From NCBI RefSeq assembly GCF_013204885.1, contig NZ_JABMKX010000006.1, forward strand, positions 248,001 to 312,000: a stretch of DNA of 64,000 nt, written 5' to 3'. Made by a program: the position numbers and the translations under genes. Source of the stretch: Paenibacillus tritici. Lineage in GTDB: Bacteria > Bacillota > Bacilli > Paenibacillales > Paenibacillaceae. Below are positions 62,896 to 64,000 of this stretch, piece after piece. The notes under the pieces were generated by a model. That model did no database searches, had not been told where the DNA came from, and worked only from the letters and a program-made list of their open reading frames with translations. Positions within the stretch are counted from its first letter, which is position 1, and each line of letters starts with the position of its first letter.

Positions 62896-64000
62896 ACACT
62901 ACTATGACCTGGAAACGCCTGTTTGACTATACCCGCCAATATAGAAAAATAACCTTCGGAGCGATCATCTGCGCCATTCTGAGTGTGGTTGCCAGCCTGA
63001 TCGGACCGCTGTTAATAGGCCGCGCGATTGACCATATGATCGGGCCTGATCAGGTGAACTTCCCGGAGATTCTGCGTCTGCTGCTGATCCTGGGTGCGGT
63101 CTATCTGATAGGCAGCTTCTTCGGCTGGCTGCTCACTTACTACACGAACAAACTGGCTTTCCGGACGGTATATGATCTGCGCCGGGAGCTGTTCGACAAG
63201 CTGGACGCGCTGCCGCTGAAATTCCATGACAATCATCCTCAGGGCGATAGCATCAGCCGGTTCGTGAACGACATGGATGCCGTCTCTGACGGGCTGCTGC
63301 AGGGCTTTTCCACGCTGCTGACCGGGATCGTCACTATTGCCGGAGCCATCGGCCTGATGCTCTATATCAGTCCGGTAATGACGCTGGTGGTGCTGCTCTC
63401 TGCACCGGCGACCTTTTTCGTCGCCCGCTTCATTACGATGCGCTCCCAGCAGCTCTTCCGGGAGCAGGCCAAAATTCTCGGCGGCCTGAACGGTTATGTG
63501 GAGGAAATTATCGGCGGGCAGAAGGTGGTGCAGGCCTATCATTACGAGGAGCGCTCCTTTGCGGGTTTTGCAGAGCGCAATAATGAGCTGTACGAGACAG
63601 GGACGAAATCACAGTTCTATGGCTCGCTCTCTAACCCGACGACCCGCCTTGTTAACAATATCACCTTCTCACTGATTGCGATGATCGGGAGTGTGCTTGT
63701 TATCGGAGACCTGTTCTCTGTAGGGGATCTGTCCAGCTTCCTGATCTATTCCAGTCTGTTCGCGAAGCCGTTCAATGAGATCACCGGGGTGATCACGCAG
63801 CTGCAGTCCGCAACAGCTTCAGCGCAGCGTATCTTCAGTATTCTGGATCTCCCGCAGGAGGCCCCGGACCAGCCGGATGCCTATGTGATGGAGAACAGCC
63901 GGGGAACAATCACCTTCGACAAGGTAAGCTTCGCCTATACACCGGAGCGCCCGCTGATCAAGAATTTCAGCCTGGAGGTGAAGCCGGGTACACGCGTGGC
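62892..64000 (+). CDS. ABC exporter partner subunit, truncated by window end
   Basis: The gene starts at ATG 62892, overlapping the previous stop by 4 nt, and stays open to the window edge (about 369 codons). It begins MNTTMTWKRLFDYTRQYR. The six-helix exporter core is visible (SLIGPLLIGRAIDHMIG, LPLKFHDNHPQGDSISRFVN). The nucleotide-binding domain starts with ITFDKVSFAYTPERPLIKNF. Walker motifs lie beyond the window. It should supply the consensus catalytic site of the heterodimer. Confidence 0.92.
   Translation, partial: MNTTMTWKRLFDYTRQYRKITFGAIICAILSVVASLIGPLLIGRAIDHMIGPDQVNFPEILRLLLILGAVYLIGSFFGWLLTYYTNKLAFRTVYDLRRELFDKLDALPLKFHDNHPQGDSISRFVNDMDAVSDGLLQGFSTLLTGIVTIAGAIGLMLYISPVMTLVVLLSAPATFFVARFITMRSQQLFREQAKILGGLNGYVEEIIGGQKVVQAYHYEERSFAGFAERNNELYETGTKSQFYGSLSNPTTRLVNNITFSLIAMIGSVLVIGDLFSVGDLSSFLIYSSLFAKPFNEITGVITQLQSATASAQRIFSILDLPQEAPDQPDAYVMENSRGTITFDKVSFAYTPERPLIKNFSLEVKPGTRV

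Overview
The window looks like a core chromosomal segment of an endospore-forming, low-to-medium GC Bacillota, most likely Paenibacillus or a close relative. Three things suggest this. The gene order follows the Bacillus subtilis dxr-rasP-proS-polC-rimP-nusA-infB-truB-ribF-rpsO-pnp-mlpA-dpaAB-dapGA-rnj-tepA-spoIIIE-ymfFHIJK-rodZ-pgsA-cinA-recA-rny-ymdB-spoVS backbone. Sporulation genes (dpaAB, spoIIIE, sleB-like, spoVS) are present. Several deviations are of the kind seen in Paenibacillus: a short archaeal/eukaryotic-type ProRS, nrnA between rbfA and truB, dut after mlpA, and recX behind recA.

Layout. 1-7.6 kb: end of dxr, rseP, proS, polC. 7.7-16 kb: a translation/transcription operon (rimP-nusA-rnpM-ylxQ-infB-rbfA-nrnA-truB-ribF) behind a strong sigma-A promoter and a perfect 11-bp leader hairpin. 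infB carries a 30-bp tandem repeat. 16-25.7 kb: rpsO, pnp, a degenerate YlxY deacetylase, an M16 protease, dUTPase, then dipicolinate/lysine genes (dpaA, dpaB, dapG, dapA) with a sigma-K-like promoter. asd is absent from the cluster. 26-33.6 kb: RNase J with a long leader, an ECF sigma/anti-sigma pair, tepA, ylzJ and the SpoIIIE/FtsK translocase. 33.6-35.7 kb: a minus-strand AraC regulator that runs without a stop into an iron-siderophore-type lipoprotein. A second promoter, Fur box, ribosome binding site and ATG lie inside this frame. 35.8-50.5 kb: SleB-like hydrolase, the EF-P modification cluster ymfFHI, ymfJ, ymfK, rodZ, a 53-aa membrane protein, yajQ, pgsA, cinA, recA/recX, rny and ymdB, which apparently starts at ATT. 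50.5-64 kb: spoVS, an M19 dipeptidase, a PduL-like acyltransferase, a DEAD-box helicase, a 51-bp x 7.5 tandem array, a second DapA with a divergent LysR and an MBL hydrolase, htpG under a perfect CIRCE operator, another LysR, and a heterodimeric ABC exporter whose second subunit runs off the window.

Most genes are ordinary housekeeping. The most unusual signals are the AraC/lipoprotein frame with embedded Fur control, the 51-bp array whose variable sites are mostly silent in one minus-strand frame, the ATT start of ymdB, and the CIRCE element on htpG. Base positions of motifs were read by eye. Promoter and terminator calls are by pattern only.
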